Below, in pieces: positions 1 through 9,407 of a stretch of 11,349 nt of DNA. A program made the translations under genes and the position numbers. A model generated the notes under the pieces. It saw only the letters and a program-made list of their open reading frames with translations, was not told the origin of the DNA and searched no databases. Origin of the DNA: Cudoniella acicularis (Eukaryota; Ascomycota; Leotiomycetes; Helotiales; Helotiaceae); assembly GCA_013054445.1 (NCBI GenBank), contig JAAMPI010001693.1, positions 1-11,349 on the forward strand. The letters are read 5' to 3'. Position 1 is the first letter of the stretch. Every line of letters begins with the position of its first letter.

Positions 1-935
1 TGCAGAAATTTAAAAGGGAAAGAAGGCTGAAAAGGAATGGAACAGATCGTCTCACATAAACCCCATGTCCTCATCGTAAAGCCTGACAAGTGTGGATATT
101 AGTGCCGTTAATGGTCACTGCGCCGTAAGATTTGCTGACTGGAATTGGAACATGATACATTGGACGCCTGCTCAACCATGCATGCACGTAGGAAGGGGCT
201 CAGCGAACCCAGAATAAATCAAAGCGATCTTGCCCCAAATCGACCCCAGTTACTTGCTAAAAAATATGTGATTGGTTGTTTGGTTTGGGGGCAGCCGGGG
301 CGGCTGCACCCCCCAGTTCAAACATCAACCAACGTGGCGCGAGCTTTTACTCCGTACTCTGCTATAAAAAAAAAAATTAGGTTGTTATGAGCTCCATAGC
401 GATCAAAACTTCTAAATGGCTCACAAATTCCAAAAATAAATGAACATTGCAACTACTAGAACAGCTCAGAGGCAACCAAACATATTTGTAAATGTTTCAA
501 CGCCCTAATACTTGTGGAATATGGCCCACTCTATTCGGCGAACTTGGAACACTACTTTGGAACTGGTCAACCGGACACACTGATCATTGTATAGTAGCCA
601 ACGATGTGGAAGAATAATAGCACTACCATTTGAGATTGCATTCGGTCACTTCTTAGCTAAATTGTCTAGTACATAAAGTAAGTAGCTAAACGTCATGAGA
701 AACTACCATACCAAAAATTTCCGTAAAAGGCGCATTCTACTTTGTCAAACGTTGAGACAGGGATCAAAAGCATGGAACAATGCATCATGATCCTTCGCAC
801 ACAAGGCTCAAACATCGCTCATCCATCAGTGACTTCTCAAAACTCTTTCCTTATTAATTATTACAAGCAACTACTTCTCCTCAAAATTTGGGCTTTCACG
901 CTGAGCTACATAATTGAAAAGGGAAATCACGACTT
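1..935. other. Non-coding region downstream of the Slm1-like gene
   Basis: No convincing gene is visible. The short open frames lack family resemblance and several begin at non-ATG codons. The sequence is AT-rich, with an 11-base A run near 366-376. It includes the 3' flank of the minus-strand gene that ends at 936. The only strong structure is the foldback at 268-333, listed separately. Confidence 0.6.
268..333. repeat. Imperfect foldback (long hairpin) with GC-rich centre
   Basis: The left arm (about 271-296, beginning ATTGGTTGTTTGG and ending GGGGGCAGCC) is nearly the reverse complement of the right arm (about 302-333, beginning GGCTGCACCCCCC and ending CATCAACCAAC). Only about 5 bases (GGGGC) separate the arms. 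A few small bulges interrupt the pairing. It lies about 600 bp beyond the stop codon of the Slm1-like gene. It could be a tiny foldback or MITE-type relic, or a structured RNA segment. No coding capacity or clear target-site duplication is visible. Confidence 0.65.
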
Positions 936-2554
936 CTATACCTTATCTGCACCTATGGGCTTTTCAGCATGGTCAACGACACTTATTGGCGTCGCCGCGA
1001 TCGGCGAAGCGACTGTTTCCCCACCTGTCACTCCCTGAGACTGTCCCGAGGTCTGTAAAGGCGCCAGTTGTTTCTTCTCTATCGGGCTGACAGGAGAAGT
1101 TGGTTCACTGCTGTATGCTTCGGAGGGGCCCGCGCCAGCAACAGATCTAATGACTTCGTACCATTTTTGGGCATCGGATGCTGTGTGAGCCTTGAAGGCG
1201 ATCTCGGAGGATCCGCTCAGTTTGCTGCCTAATCCCTTGCTCACGTCTTTCCCTTTAATATTGAACTTTTCACCGTTCGTGGAACCTATCGTAGCATCTG
1301 GAAGGTAAATGGAAAGCTCTGGAGTTGGATCTTTTCGCAGGTTGTCATTGTCCTTGAACTCGTGCAAGAATTTGGAAGGCGTAACGACATAATACCCGGT
1401 GGAGTAGCCGCTAAAGCTGAGTTTGTTTCTGGATTTTCTCTCCAACGTGCCTTCAATGAGGGCTTTTGTGCTCTTGTGCTCTTGGTTTGGAAATGAGATT
1501 CCTTCAACTGTACGCTCAGGCGAATTTGGATCAATCAAAACTGATTCGTTTCTCGAGACGAATTGCGTCCATTCGAAGTCAGAGGGAACACGCTGAGCTG
1601 TCGCGAGCATCTCTGAGTAAAGTTCCTGCTGCTTTTGTGCTTGACCGCTGACAAACTGGTTGAAGGTCATCAAAGCTTGCTGGATAACCTCAATTATATG
1701 CTGCTCGAATTGAGCAAAGTTGTTCTGTACCGAAATAAGGTCGTGTCTGTTGTTGTTCTCGTGCATGACCTGCTGCGCAAGTCTATGCAAAACTCCTCTG
1801 CGAACGACATACGGATCCTCTGAAGAACTCATCTTACCACCGCTGGACTCATAGCCAGCTGTTTGTTGACCAAGAAGTTCAATGTGTTTCTGCGTGGTAT
1901 TTCGTGCTTTATCGACCTCCTTTGCGCCCTTTGAAGCTCCGGATGACAACTCTTTCGATTTGTTTTTAATCTCCTTGTGTAGTCTGTCTAAAATTGGAAG
2001 TACCGAGCCTTTGATGTTTTTTTCCGTTTCCAAATGTGTGTTGGCCAGTCCCTAGAATATTAGCATGGAATCAGAAACGGAGGTACTTCGAAATACCTGT
2101 GTGTTTTGTCTCATGTTTTCAAACAAGCCAGCAATTCCACCCAGGCTTTGATCGAAATGGTGCCCTTCTTTCAATGGGTTGTTTATGGTCTGCACGAGGC
2201 TCGTCAGCGTCGGGATGAATGAAAAGATTCCCGTGGCTTACCTTCAACACCTTCTCGTATTCTTTCGCATGCGCTCTCTCCACCTTTTCAGTTGCAGATA
2301 CATAATCCTCAAGGTATCCTACGCAGTGTTTCCAAGCTTGAAGGCGTTCAGCTAACAGAGACGAAGTCTATACAACGAAGAGCACGTTAGCCTATATTCA
2401 CGATCTCCAAAGATGCCCCAAACACCAGAACAGCACGGCGGTGATTGCATGCAAGCCTATATGGCAGATATTGCCGCTTCGTGCGACATCAAGGAAAGCA
2501 ATTGGACAATCTTACATCGCTTGGATCCGCTGATGGAACTGCTTCATCACTCAT
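936..2554 (-). CDS. Slm1/Slm2-like F-BAR-like + PH domain protein
   Basis: Predicted minus-strand exons are 2554-2516, 2367-2242, 2189-2097 and 2051-936. All junctions are phase 0, giving about 457 aa. Introns are 148, 52 and 45 nt with GTAAGA, GTAAGC and GTATTT donors and GCTAAC, GCTGAC and GCTAAT branch sites. The chosen ATG opens MSDEAVPSADPSD and splices directly onto TSSLLAERLQAWKHC. Residues of about 20-260 are charged, helix-rich and F-BAR-like (FDQSLGGIAGLFENMRQNTQ, then THLETEKNIKGSVLPILDRL). Residues of about 282-392 form a PH domain (ALIEGTLERKSRN, TGYYVVTPSKFLHEFKD, AFKAHTASDAQKWYEVI). A Ser/Pro-rich tail follows. Known family role: yeast Slm1/2 bind PI(4,5)P2 at plasma-membrane eisosomes and work with TORC2 in actin and sphingolipid control. 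I infer the same membrane-adaptor role here. The gene looks intact. The first exon is the least certain part. Confidence 0.85.
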
Positions 2555-3106
2555 CGCACTGGAGGTGGAGGTTTGACGATTCGGCATTGTCACTGGGTGA
2601 CTCCCAGAAAGACCGGCGGTCTCAGCCATACTTGGAAATTGTCTACGCATTGTAGATTAGTTGAGTGCAATGCCAAAGAGGACAGGAATCGTTTTCGCGG
2701 TGTGGTCGGGGAGAATCGATGTGGTGGCATGTCTCACTTTTTAAAATATGGGGAATCCTTGGCGGTTCCTGATTGAAATTCCCTTTTCGTCCAAACAGGG
2801 GTTTGTGAGGATCGTCTTGTCCCTCCCCGTGCTGCAATTCGTGCTATAGCGGCGCGAGAGCTGCAAGTTCTAGGTATAAGTGGTTTTGAAGACACGGAAA
2901 TGAGTATGAAGTCGGCGAAAAACACTACAAAGCAAAGTCGTAACCTCCAAATTCTGTGGCAAGCCACTCTCGCTTTATATCAGCCTCGAGGTGGAAGCAG
3001 CGCGATGACGTAGCGCTGAACGCCGTAGATTTCTCGAGTGATTCGCCACTGCTCCACCACACCAAAACATATATCGTTGGCATCCAAGATATCTGCAACA
3101 GGTAAT

Positions 3107-3138
3107 GGGTGACGGGTGACGGGTGACGGGTGACGGGA
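3107..3138. repeat. Heptamer tandem repeat (GGGTGAC)4
   Basis: Four exact consecutive copies of GGGTGAC occupy 3107-3134, followed by a partial GGGAC. This is a simple minisatellite in non-coding DNA about 550 bp upstream of the Slm1-like start codon. A single complementary stretch GTCACCCAT lies at 3229-3237. Copy number may vary between strains. Confidence 0.95.
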
Positions 3139-3310
3139 CAGCCCAGGAGTCCAGGATCTTTACTTCCCCTCTTTGGGCAGCAATCATGCACTATCAAAAT
3201 CTTCCGGGCACCCTGCAGCCGTCACTGTGTCACCCATATCATGGTTCGTGGATGCAGAAAAGGTGGCACATTTTCGGAAATCCTGTAGAGATTTATCAAT
3301 TAAACTACTG

Positions 3311-3505
3311 AATTATTCATAGATACAGAGACATTTAAAAAAATCAATAGCCCAACTAATATTTTTATCTGTATTCCAGGGGTAGGTTTGAATATCCCGG
3401 GGCTAAATTGCTCGCAGATATTGAGTTATTTCAAAATCAATAACCCAGCTCATCTTTTCATCTATATTCCAGGGATAGGCTTTTAAGCGCGAGATCCTAG
3501 ACTGG
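3311..3505. repeat. Two-copy diverged tandem repeat, period about 94 bp
   Basis: Positions 3311-3389 align with 3406-3482 nearly without gaps. Shared blocks include AATCAATA, TATTCCAGGG and TAGG. Similarity continues weakly to about 3505 (CTAAATTG against CTAGACTGG). Differences are mostly A/G or C/T transitions, for example AATTATTCATAGATA against AATTGCTCGCAGATA. The repeat is non-coding. It may be a fragment of an old repetitive element. Confidence 0.75.
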
Positions 3506-4214
3506 TCAAAAAGACTCATGGCTTATGAGTATATTTCCTGGTGTAGTAGTGTGCCACCCTTTTCTGCACTACGAGCATGGGCCAAGGTCACATTTCCAGC
3601 CGAAGCTTCACAGGAAATTTAAAAACTGGGCGGCTAGATTTGCACTTCAAGGGCGGGTTTTGGATGTCATGCACTCCACCCCACTGGCTCCATCGAATCT
3701 GGTGTTGCACGATCTTCGCTCCACACGGCTGACCCGCGCAAGATCAACACCAGCATCGTCTTTGGGAGTTTGGGGTGATCCTTGTCGGTAGTCGAAGCTT
3801 GCGGAGCGATTGCTGCTTATCCGCAAGTCATCCACTGTCTCGTTACAGAATGAATGGAGCGCGCTCTCAATATGAAGCAGTGAAGCCGGTGTAGAAGACT
3901 TAGGTATGTACAAAATGAACGCAATAAGCACTTACAAAGTTCATGATCCCAGTTAGATGGTAAATATAAATTATATCCTAATTGCTACAAACACTTGTTG
4001 GATTTCTAAGAATTGTACTTGTATTTGAAGAGGGAATCCCTTTGAAAAACTTAAATAGATAGCAAATTCGCAAAGCTGACGAAAAGATTCTTATTTCCCG
4101 GGGTTTGAGACTCGAATAGTATTCTGGGTAGTCGAGCAGTATCTGTGTGCCTTGAAAGAGGGCCATACTACTCACTCGTAGAACCTTCGGGTTCAAATAA
4201 ATTATATGCGCTTT

Positions 4215-4244
4215 TTATAAAAGTGAAGGAACACTTTTTTATAA
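4215..4244 (-). other. AT-rich hairpin downstream of the GH78 stop codon
   Basis: TTATAAAAGTG (4215-4225) is complementary to CACTTTTTTATAA (4232-4244) apart from a 2-T bulge, with a 6-nt loop. It lies about 75-100 nt past the GH78 stop codon on that gene's strand, where the 3'UTR or polyadenylation region is expected. A role in 3'-end formation is inference only. Confidence 0.4.
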
Positions 4245-4317
4245 TCATGTTACTAAGTCTGAGTTCGTTTTAAGTCTTAGATTTCGAATCTTCCATTATC
4301 ACCATCCAATCAACCAA

Positions 4318-7300
4318 CTAATTGACTATAACAACATGCTCTCCCCCATCAACATCCAATATCACACTTGCGCCGACAATGCGTGGACTCATGGTACCCG
4401 GGACGGGCCGTCCATCAATACTGATACTGGGCCAGCTGTTTCCTTCTACGCACGGCAACTCAAGCCGTCCTGATGTCCCAGACGGAGTGTTATAGGTCAG
4501 TTTGTAACCACGAATTTCCAGGTTCCAGCTCGCTTGATATTTTCCCAAGCCTGTTACAAAGCCACCTTCCACGTTAGTCAAATCTCCAAATTGAGGGGAA
4601 AGTTTCCAGGTCTGACCAGCAGGGCTGGTAATGCTAAGTCCAAGGATATAAGTCGTCAATGCAGAAGTAGGACCAGAGCTCCAACCGTGGCTATGTGAAA
4701 CATAACTTGCGTCGTAATCGTAGCCCCTATTCGCGCGGTAACCAAAAGTACCGTTGGTGAGATAACCTTCAATGACTGTGCTTTCTGTTCCATTCGGGTT
4801 GTTGAGATACCATCCCCAACATCTCCTGATTAATTCGAGAGCACGAGCAGTCTGACCAATGGTCAAATGTGCTTGAATTTCGAACCCCGAGATGAATGGT
4901 GAAATGTTGTTTGGTAGTTCCGGAGTCTGAGCACCAATAGGTGTCCAATTTTTGAGCAGGTTTGTCGAAATGCTCTCTGCTTTTGTGGAGGTATCAACGA
5001 CATCGAAAAGGATAGCCATGCTGTTTGCATCTTGGGGATGGAGGGTCGTTGCTGTGGCATTGTCTTTGAAAGCTCCATAGCCGGCATCCCACTTCAGTCA
5101 ATTAGCACTAAGTTTTTTCAACGAGAGAGAGGAGAGTAGCCGAGAGGATAAATCCTCCCCCGGTCAATTATAGGAGTGAGTTAATGGGAAGTTTTAAAGA
5201 AATAATTCAATTACGCAGTAGGTGTTGATCGCTTTCTTGAGGCTGGCGGCTTGCTGCTGCCAAGTTGAAGTGAGGTTCGTCGTATCTCCTACCCAAGCTG
5301 CTAAATCTGCCCCGGTCATGAGAGTTTTGTACAGACTTAACATTATTAGCCTTGGTTTTTTCTCGATCAGGGGCAACTTACATCATATTGGGTTCACTGC
5401 CATTAAATCCAGTTTGCCACCGCGCCCAGTCTCGGAGACCAGTAACATTAAGAAGACCACTTTGCCCAACTTTGTTATAAATGAAGTTCTTTGCCAATAA
5501 GTATTTTGCCCAATTAGTTAGAAGCCATGTAGTATCGTTACTGTAAAGTACATAATTATAGGTACCAATCATTGTCCACACTATGAAAAGAATTAGTTTC
5601 ACTATTAAATAGAGTGAGACCGCGAAAATAATGACAAGACTCGAAAGCGCTGATGACACGGGCACTTCGATTGTACACGTATTTCAAACGGATCAAATTA
5701 GGCTTACTGTGATAAGTGTCGGACCCTAGCTGTAATAATGGTGGACCTGCTTCAGGAAAAGCACCTGTCGTAGGATTCTATCGAATGGCATTAGCAAATA
5801 ATTCCTTTGGCACAACGTAAGAGTCAAAACATGGTAGACGCCGTTCTCCCTTTCCGAGTGGGGCTCCGAGATGCCGAAGTCAGGAGATACGCTGAGCTAC
5901 TTAGCTGTGAGAATATCTCGGTTATTGTGGGTGATTCACGTCTTTGCGATCATCACCTATTTCACGGTAATCCTGGTACTGGGCGAGCTGTAACAGTGCT
6001 GCAAAAGGTAACAGATACGAAGAATGCACATACCTGATTATCATACATTACTTGTAGAGCATTTTTGACTGGCTCGAGGTCCCCAATGCTGACTTGAGTT
6101 GAAGGAACAGCGATGCCCATATCTCCAGGCCTGACCAACAAGTTAGCACCATGAAGTCGAGAGAAATATGGAGTTGAAAGCTTCGGAGCCGTCTCGGCTC
6201 CTGAGACAACTCCTAGGCTCTCGGCTCTTGCAGAAAAGTATTAGTAATTAGTATAAGAATAAGCTTACCAAACGGCGCGGTCTCTTTTGGCCCCGTCCAC
6301 AATGGTTGTGTCTCCCGAGCCAAGAGTACCGTTGTTGGCCCATCCCTTCGACAGCATTGGTACCCATCTACCAGTGTTGACTGGAACCGAATTCGTCTGT
6401 AAAGTATATGCTCCACTGTACCAAATTTTGTTGAGAAGGTCATCATTACTGTGGAAGTATCCTTGATACGCGCGAAGATTTGACCAAGTCGGTTGAAACC
6501 CAATGTTGCAGGTGATACTCGTCACATCGGCGGTGGCATTGGAAGTCGTCATCAGAAACAGTGTCAGGTATCTGAAGCCTCCGCGAAGAGCTTTGTCGGG
6601 CTACCAGCGAATTAGCACTGTAAATCCGAGAATAATATAGAGGAGCTGAGAGCTTTGCCTCTAAGACTAAATAACAAGCCGAAATAACGTCCTCCGAGAT
6701 AGGGTCGAGGCCCCAACTATCATAGACAAAATAGACAGATTAGTATAAAAATAAGCTCACCATAGTATAACTTCCAGTTCCCGAGGCATTGAATTCGGCG
6801 ACAAGGTAGCCATCGGGACCAACGAACTTCCCATTCGAGGAGTCCGACCATTCGCCGATCCAATTCTTTCCTTCAGTGAATGCCAATCCCAAAGACCCTG
6901 CACTAGTTGTAGTGTAATTTATTGTCACTAGACCACCAACCTCCATGCCGAAATCAAATACCAGCTGAGTGCCATTTCCTTGAAATTGGGCAGGGCCTGG
7001 GTAGGAGGAAATGACGTCCCCTGTCTTAAGAGAAAGAATTGACTTTGGAGATACTGTTCGTGACGCCGATGCGTAAATCCCAGCCTCCCAGATTCCCGGA
7101 AACGCCTACCATCAAATTAACACATTTTTTCGAGGAGGGAGGCGAAAGGGGGCCAGGGATGAAGAATCCTTGCGGGAACTTGGAATAGGGAATTGGTTGA
7201 TTACTGTGGTGTTTGGTCCGCTGCATACTGTGTCTTTCCAGCATGATTGAGCTGAGGTAGATTGAACGAAAAGGAGGAGGGAAGAAACAATGACACTAAG

Positions 7301-7321
7301 CCCAATGCAAGGAAGCATCAT
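4318..7321 (-). CDS. Secreted GH78 alpha-L-rhamnosidase-type glycosidase
   Basis: Minus-strand exons are 7321-7205, 7105-6761, 6600-6269, 6130-6034, 5777-5708, 5580-5382, 5335-5215 and 5091-4318. Together they total 2055 nt, 684 aa plus stop, with no frameshift. Residues 1-24 form a signal peptide (MMLPCIGLSVIVSSLLLF, cut near STSA/QS), so the enzyme should be secreted. The mature start QSCWKDTVCSGPN and the run ASRTVSPKSILSLKTGD are typical of fungal GH78 proteins. A jelly-roll-like segment (FDFGMEVGGLVTINYTT, GKNWIGEWSDSSNG) precedes the six-hairpin (alpha/alpha)6 catalytic region. That region contains GFQPTWSNLRAYQGYFHSND (about 188-207) and VDGAKRDRAVWPGDMG (about 255-270, probably the GH78 acidic catalytic motif). 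ESTVIEGY and SHSHGWSSGPTSALT (about 530-572) probably carry the other acid and the substrate pocket. About a dozen N-glycosylation sequons fit secretion. Known family role: release of terminal alpha-L-rhamnose from pectin or plant glycosides. The exact substrate is unknown. Seven introns is many for this family, and four of them share sequence. Confidence 0.9.
5092..5214 (-). other. GH78 intron 7 (123 nt) with hairpin and shared 3' module
   Basis: The donor GTAATT follows TACTGC, and the acceptor CTGAAG precedes TGGGAT, joining YC to WDAGYG in phase 0. Inside is the perfect stem GAGGAT-AA-ATCCTC (5144-5157 on the plus strand). Its 3' end, GTGCTAATTGACTGAAG, resembles those of introns 1, 2 and 3. 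A pyrimidine tract and a run of six A also match intron 1. Confidence 0.85.
5336..5381 (-). other. GH78 intron 6 (46 nt), ordinary short intron
   Basis: The donor is GTAAGT, the branch GCTAAT and the acceptor TTAAG. Phase 2 joining gives NMILYKTL. It lacks the extra modules seen in introns 1, 2, 3 and 7, so it serves as an internal control for a normal intron in this gene. Confidence 0.85.
5581..5707 (-). other. GH78 intron 5 (127 nt)
   Basis: The donor is GTAAGC, the branch ACTAAT and the acceptor CATAG. The phase 1 junction completes the Met codon in TYHMWTMIG. It is longer than a typical fungal intron. Similarity to the other long introns is weak and limited to splice-signal neighbourhoods. 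Confidence 0.8.
5778..6033 (-). other. GH78 intron 4 (256 nt), unusually long
   Basis: The donor is GTATGT, the branch TTGCTAAT and the acceptor GATAG. Splicing joins MYDNQ to NPTTGAFPEAG, the expected family sequence with no extra exon. The length is about five times that of the short intron in the same gene. The opposite strand is open over almost the whole intron (5807-6037, with its first ATG at 5830), but the peptide resembles no family known to me. Confidence 0.8.
6131..6268 (-). other. GH78 intron 3 (138 nt), copy of intron 2
   Basis: The donor GTAAGC and the acceptor GGTCAG split the Trp codon in RDRAVWPGD (phase 2). The 5' end reads AGCTTATTCTTATACTAAT and the 3' end GTGCTAACTTGTTGGTCAG, both close to intron 2. 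The interior holds a perfect hairpin, GGAGCCG-TCT-CGGCTCC (6185-6201 on the plus strand), and a second CTCTCGGCTC copy. Confidence 0.85.
6601..6760 (-). other. GH78 intron 2 (160 nt), copy of intron 3
   Basis: The donor GTGAGC follows SYTM and the acceptor GGTAG precedes PDKALRGGF (phase 0). The 5' end AGCTTATTTTTATACTAAT and the 3' end GTGCTAATTCGCTGGTAG match intron 3 with mostly transition differences. The upstream block AAGCTCTCAGCTCC also matches AAGCTTTCAACTCC of intron 3. A shorter acceptor at about 6717 exists but would break the protein. Confidence 0.85.
7106..7204 (-). other. GH78 intron 1 (99 nt)
   Basis: The donor GTAATC and the acceptor GGTAG join CSGPNTT to AFPGIWEAGIYA in phase 0. 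The 3' end GTGTTAATTTGATGGTAG resembles that of intron 2. A pyrimidine-rich tract followed by a run of six A resembles intron 7. Confidence 0.85.
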
Positions 7322-8070
7322 TTCGAAGAAGGACTTAGTGACCGTGAACCAGATCGCTCCATATTCAGCGAGCCCTGGGAATATTTGTAGGAATATAGAA
7401 TCATGTTCGTGAAAGGAATTTTAAGAATAAGAATATAAAGTTCGGCAGAAAATAAACCGACAGTATGATTTTTCCGCCTCGGATGAATGCCCAGGGTCGG
7501 AAGAATCAATCGCTATGGCAAGCGCCGAGCTATTCGGAGTAGCGCCAACAAGACCCTCACACAAGCCTGTCAACAATCAACTTGGAGGAGGGGTAAGTGC
7601 GGAGAATAGGAAATTTTAAACTTCCATGCCTCTGCAGTGCTGGCTTCCCCGGAATTTGTCACAGCGCCTGTTGCAAACCGACCACGAACAATATCGAGTT
7701 AGTTTTCTCTCCCTTTTTGGTTGGAGGCAGGCAGTGACATTGTATTATACACTAATATACTCGTAACGCTTAAGAGTGGAAGTGGCGATTTTGTATACAC
7801 TCACTGCCTCGTAATAATAAATTGGTGATGATTGAGGGAAATTCTGGAACTGAAACGAGATAATGTTGAATTGTCCCGAATTCAGAAAAATTCGGAGCTT
7901 CTGGAAACTCCACAAACGACAACAGAACGTACCCCGAGCACTAAACTGCACGTTTCCCCGCACTTTTCTTTCTAGAGACCTTGTACTCAAAAACATCAAG
8001 GCGGCCTTGGCACTGGCCAACAGCTGCGTCACTTTTCGTACTATCGTAGGAACAACAAATTGAAATCATT

Positions 8071-8088
8071 CTCTCTTCGAAAAGAGAG
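8071..8088. other. Short perfect hairpin
   Basis: CTCTCTT (8071-8077) pairs with AAGAGAG (8082-8088) across a CGAA loop. It sits about 750 bp upstream of the GH78 start. It may be a binding palindrome or chance; no function can be assigned. Confidence 0.5.
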
Positions 8089-8813
8089 TCTCTATACAAA
8101 GTATGAATCTCGCGTTTGCCGTGGCGGCGTAAACGCACTTTAGATGACTCTACTTTGGATTTGATGTGCCAAGTAAGTCAAGAGTAGTACTTGTGAACGG
8201 TCAAGAAGGCCTATAAAATTGTCAGCTAAGTAATGCCTTGGCCAGAAGGGAATTGCTACCTGACTTCATTAACCATTCCCGGCTTTCGATCTGGTGATGA
8301 TTCACTGGTGCGTTTCCAAAATAGTAGTGGGGATCTTGGCTGATGCTTTTTCTTGATCGGCGGGCTGGCAGAAAACGCCTTTTGCATGGTCTTTGGTTTT
8401 TGTCTGACGAAGAATCCGTTATCCCAGGGTTGCCATGCTACCAGACTGCAACTCTATGAGGCCTGCTCCGGCGCATCTTCCCAAGGTTGGGAGGATACAG
8501 CCCAAGGAACTGCTCGTGGCAGGTGCAGGGCAGCAGAGCTCAAAGGACCTTGGCCCTTGTTTCTGTGCATGGGAAAGCGATTCAGGGGAAAAGGAACAGA
8601 GTGAACAAACAGCTCAGGCTGTGTGCGATTTTTAACGAAGAGCGAAAAGGGATGAGAAGGCCCCTCTGTTTAGCGCTGGGTGTCAGGTGGGCATGGCCGG
8701 GTTTATTAATAAGGTTGGAGAGGTTTCTCCTTCTTGCCTTCCCATAGAGAGGTGGTTATTTTAGGGAACTCTCCTTCTGGTTTGCCACACTCAGAGTCTC
8801 CGGATTGGGAGAG

Positions 8814-8839
8814 TACCTAGGTACCTATATACGTAGGTA
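8814..8839. repeat. Nested TACCTAGGTACC palindromes
   Basis: TACCTAGGTA (8814-8823) is a perfect palindrome that overlaps the palindrome AGGTACCT (8819-8826). TACCTA (8822-8827) is then mirrored by TAGGTA (8834-8839) across TATACG. Similar TAGGTACCTA-type motifs are common in non-coding DNA of Pezizomycotina. Confidence 0.7.
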
Positions 8840-9380
8840 GCAGGGAAAGAAGAGAATAGGGGAGTATTACTGTGACCTACTTTCGTACTGACTGGTGTGT
8901 AACCTACCAACTTCAGCGCCTGCACGCCGCTGTCAAAGCCACCTGCCCGTCATTATCCCCGGGAGGACCAGGCTAGTGCCCATTCTGCCGGCTAGTTGCA
9001 GAGGTGTGCACTGGGCAGCGGGCTCAAAACAAAGTCCTTACTCCAGGGGTTGTAGCAAAGCAGCAGTAAAGCAGCAGCCCAGCACCACAGCGGCGGAGGA
9101 GGACGACATCGTTGACCATTAATTATCATTTTTAGACGGTCGGCTGCAGGCATACTTGGTAACATTGAGAGCCTCCAGAATTCCATAGCTGCTGCGACAG
9201 AACACGAAAGTAGTAGAATATCACTGTGCCAGGTCGGCGATGCTCCAGTCTGCTGGGCTGTTGTTGCTTCCTGTATGTGTGATGGTCCCGAGGTGAACTT
9301 CGTTGCTTGACTTTCTTTCTTCATTATTGTGCTCAGCGTTGCTCCGGTGCCGCTTTTTCGCTAGCCGGGAGACGCAGACA

Positions 9381-9407
9381 CCACTTCCACTTCCACTTCC
9401 ACTTCCA
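9381..9407. repeat. Hexamer microsatellite (CCACTT)4
   Basis: Four tandem copies of CCACTT are followed by CCA. On the minus strand it would read as Gly-Ser repeats in a spurious open frame. It lies upstream of the plus-strand gene, in the presumed promoter or leader. Confidence 0.9.

Larger units (their letters stand above)
2555..4317. other. Intergenic region between the Slm1-like and GH78 genes
   Basis: It holds the 5' flank of the Slm1-like gene on the 2555 side and the 3' flank of the GH78 gene on the 4317 side. Short open frames at about 2640-3310, 3525-3930 and 3980-4200 show no recognisable domain or codon pattern, and I do not call them. Three repeat structures are listed separately. 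I see nothing else here. Confidence 0.55.

Noticed and set aside
271..333. tRNA-like reading of the foldback because of GTTCAAAC
   Set aside because: There is no cloverleaf: no D arm, anticodon arm or acceptor pairing. The sequence is one long hairpin.
3525..4196. Short open frames downstream of the GH78 gene
   Set aside because: They overlap on both strands, some start at non-ATG codons, and no motif is recognisable.
6601..6760. Nested intron (stwintron) in GH78 intron 2, using the inner acceptor near 6717
   Set aside because: After removal of the inner 44 nt no GT donor is exposed at the junction, so a donor-interrupting nested intron does not work. The single 160-nt intron restores the family sequence.
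7599..7652. Two hexamers fitting the CreA carbon-repression consensus (GCGGAG, and CCGGGG on the minus strand)
   Set aside because: The consensus is so short and degenerate that chance hits are expected. GH78 genes are often glucose-repressed, but this sequence alone does not show it.
8353..8747. Three overlapping plus-strand open frames
   Set aside because: All three frames are open together over part of the stretch, which reflects lack of stops in GC-richer DNA. None shows a domain, consistent codon use or convincing splice signals.
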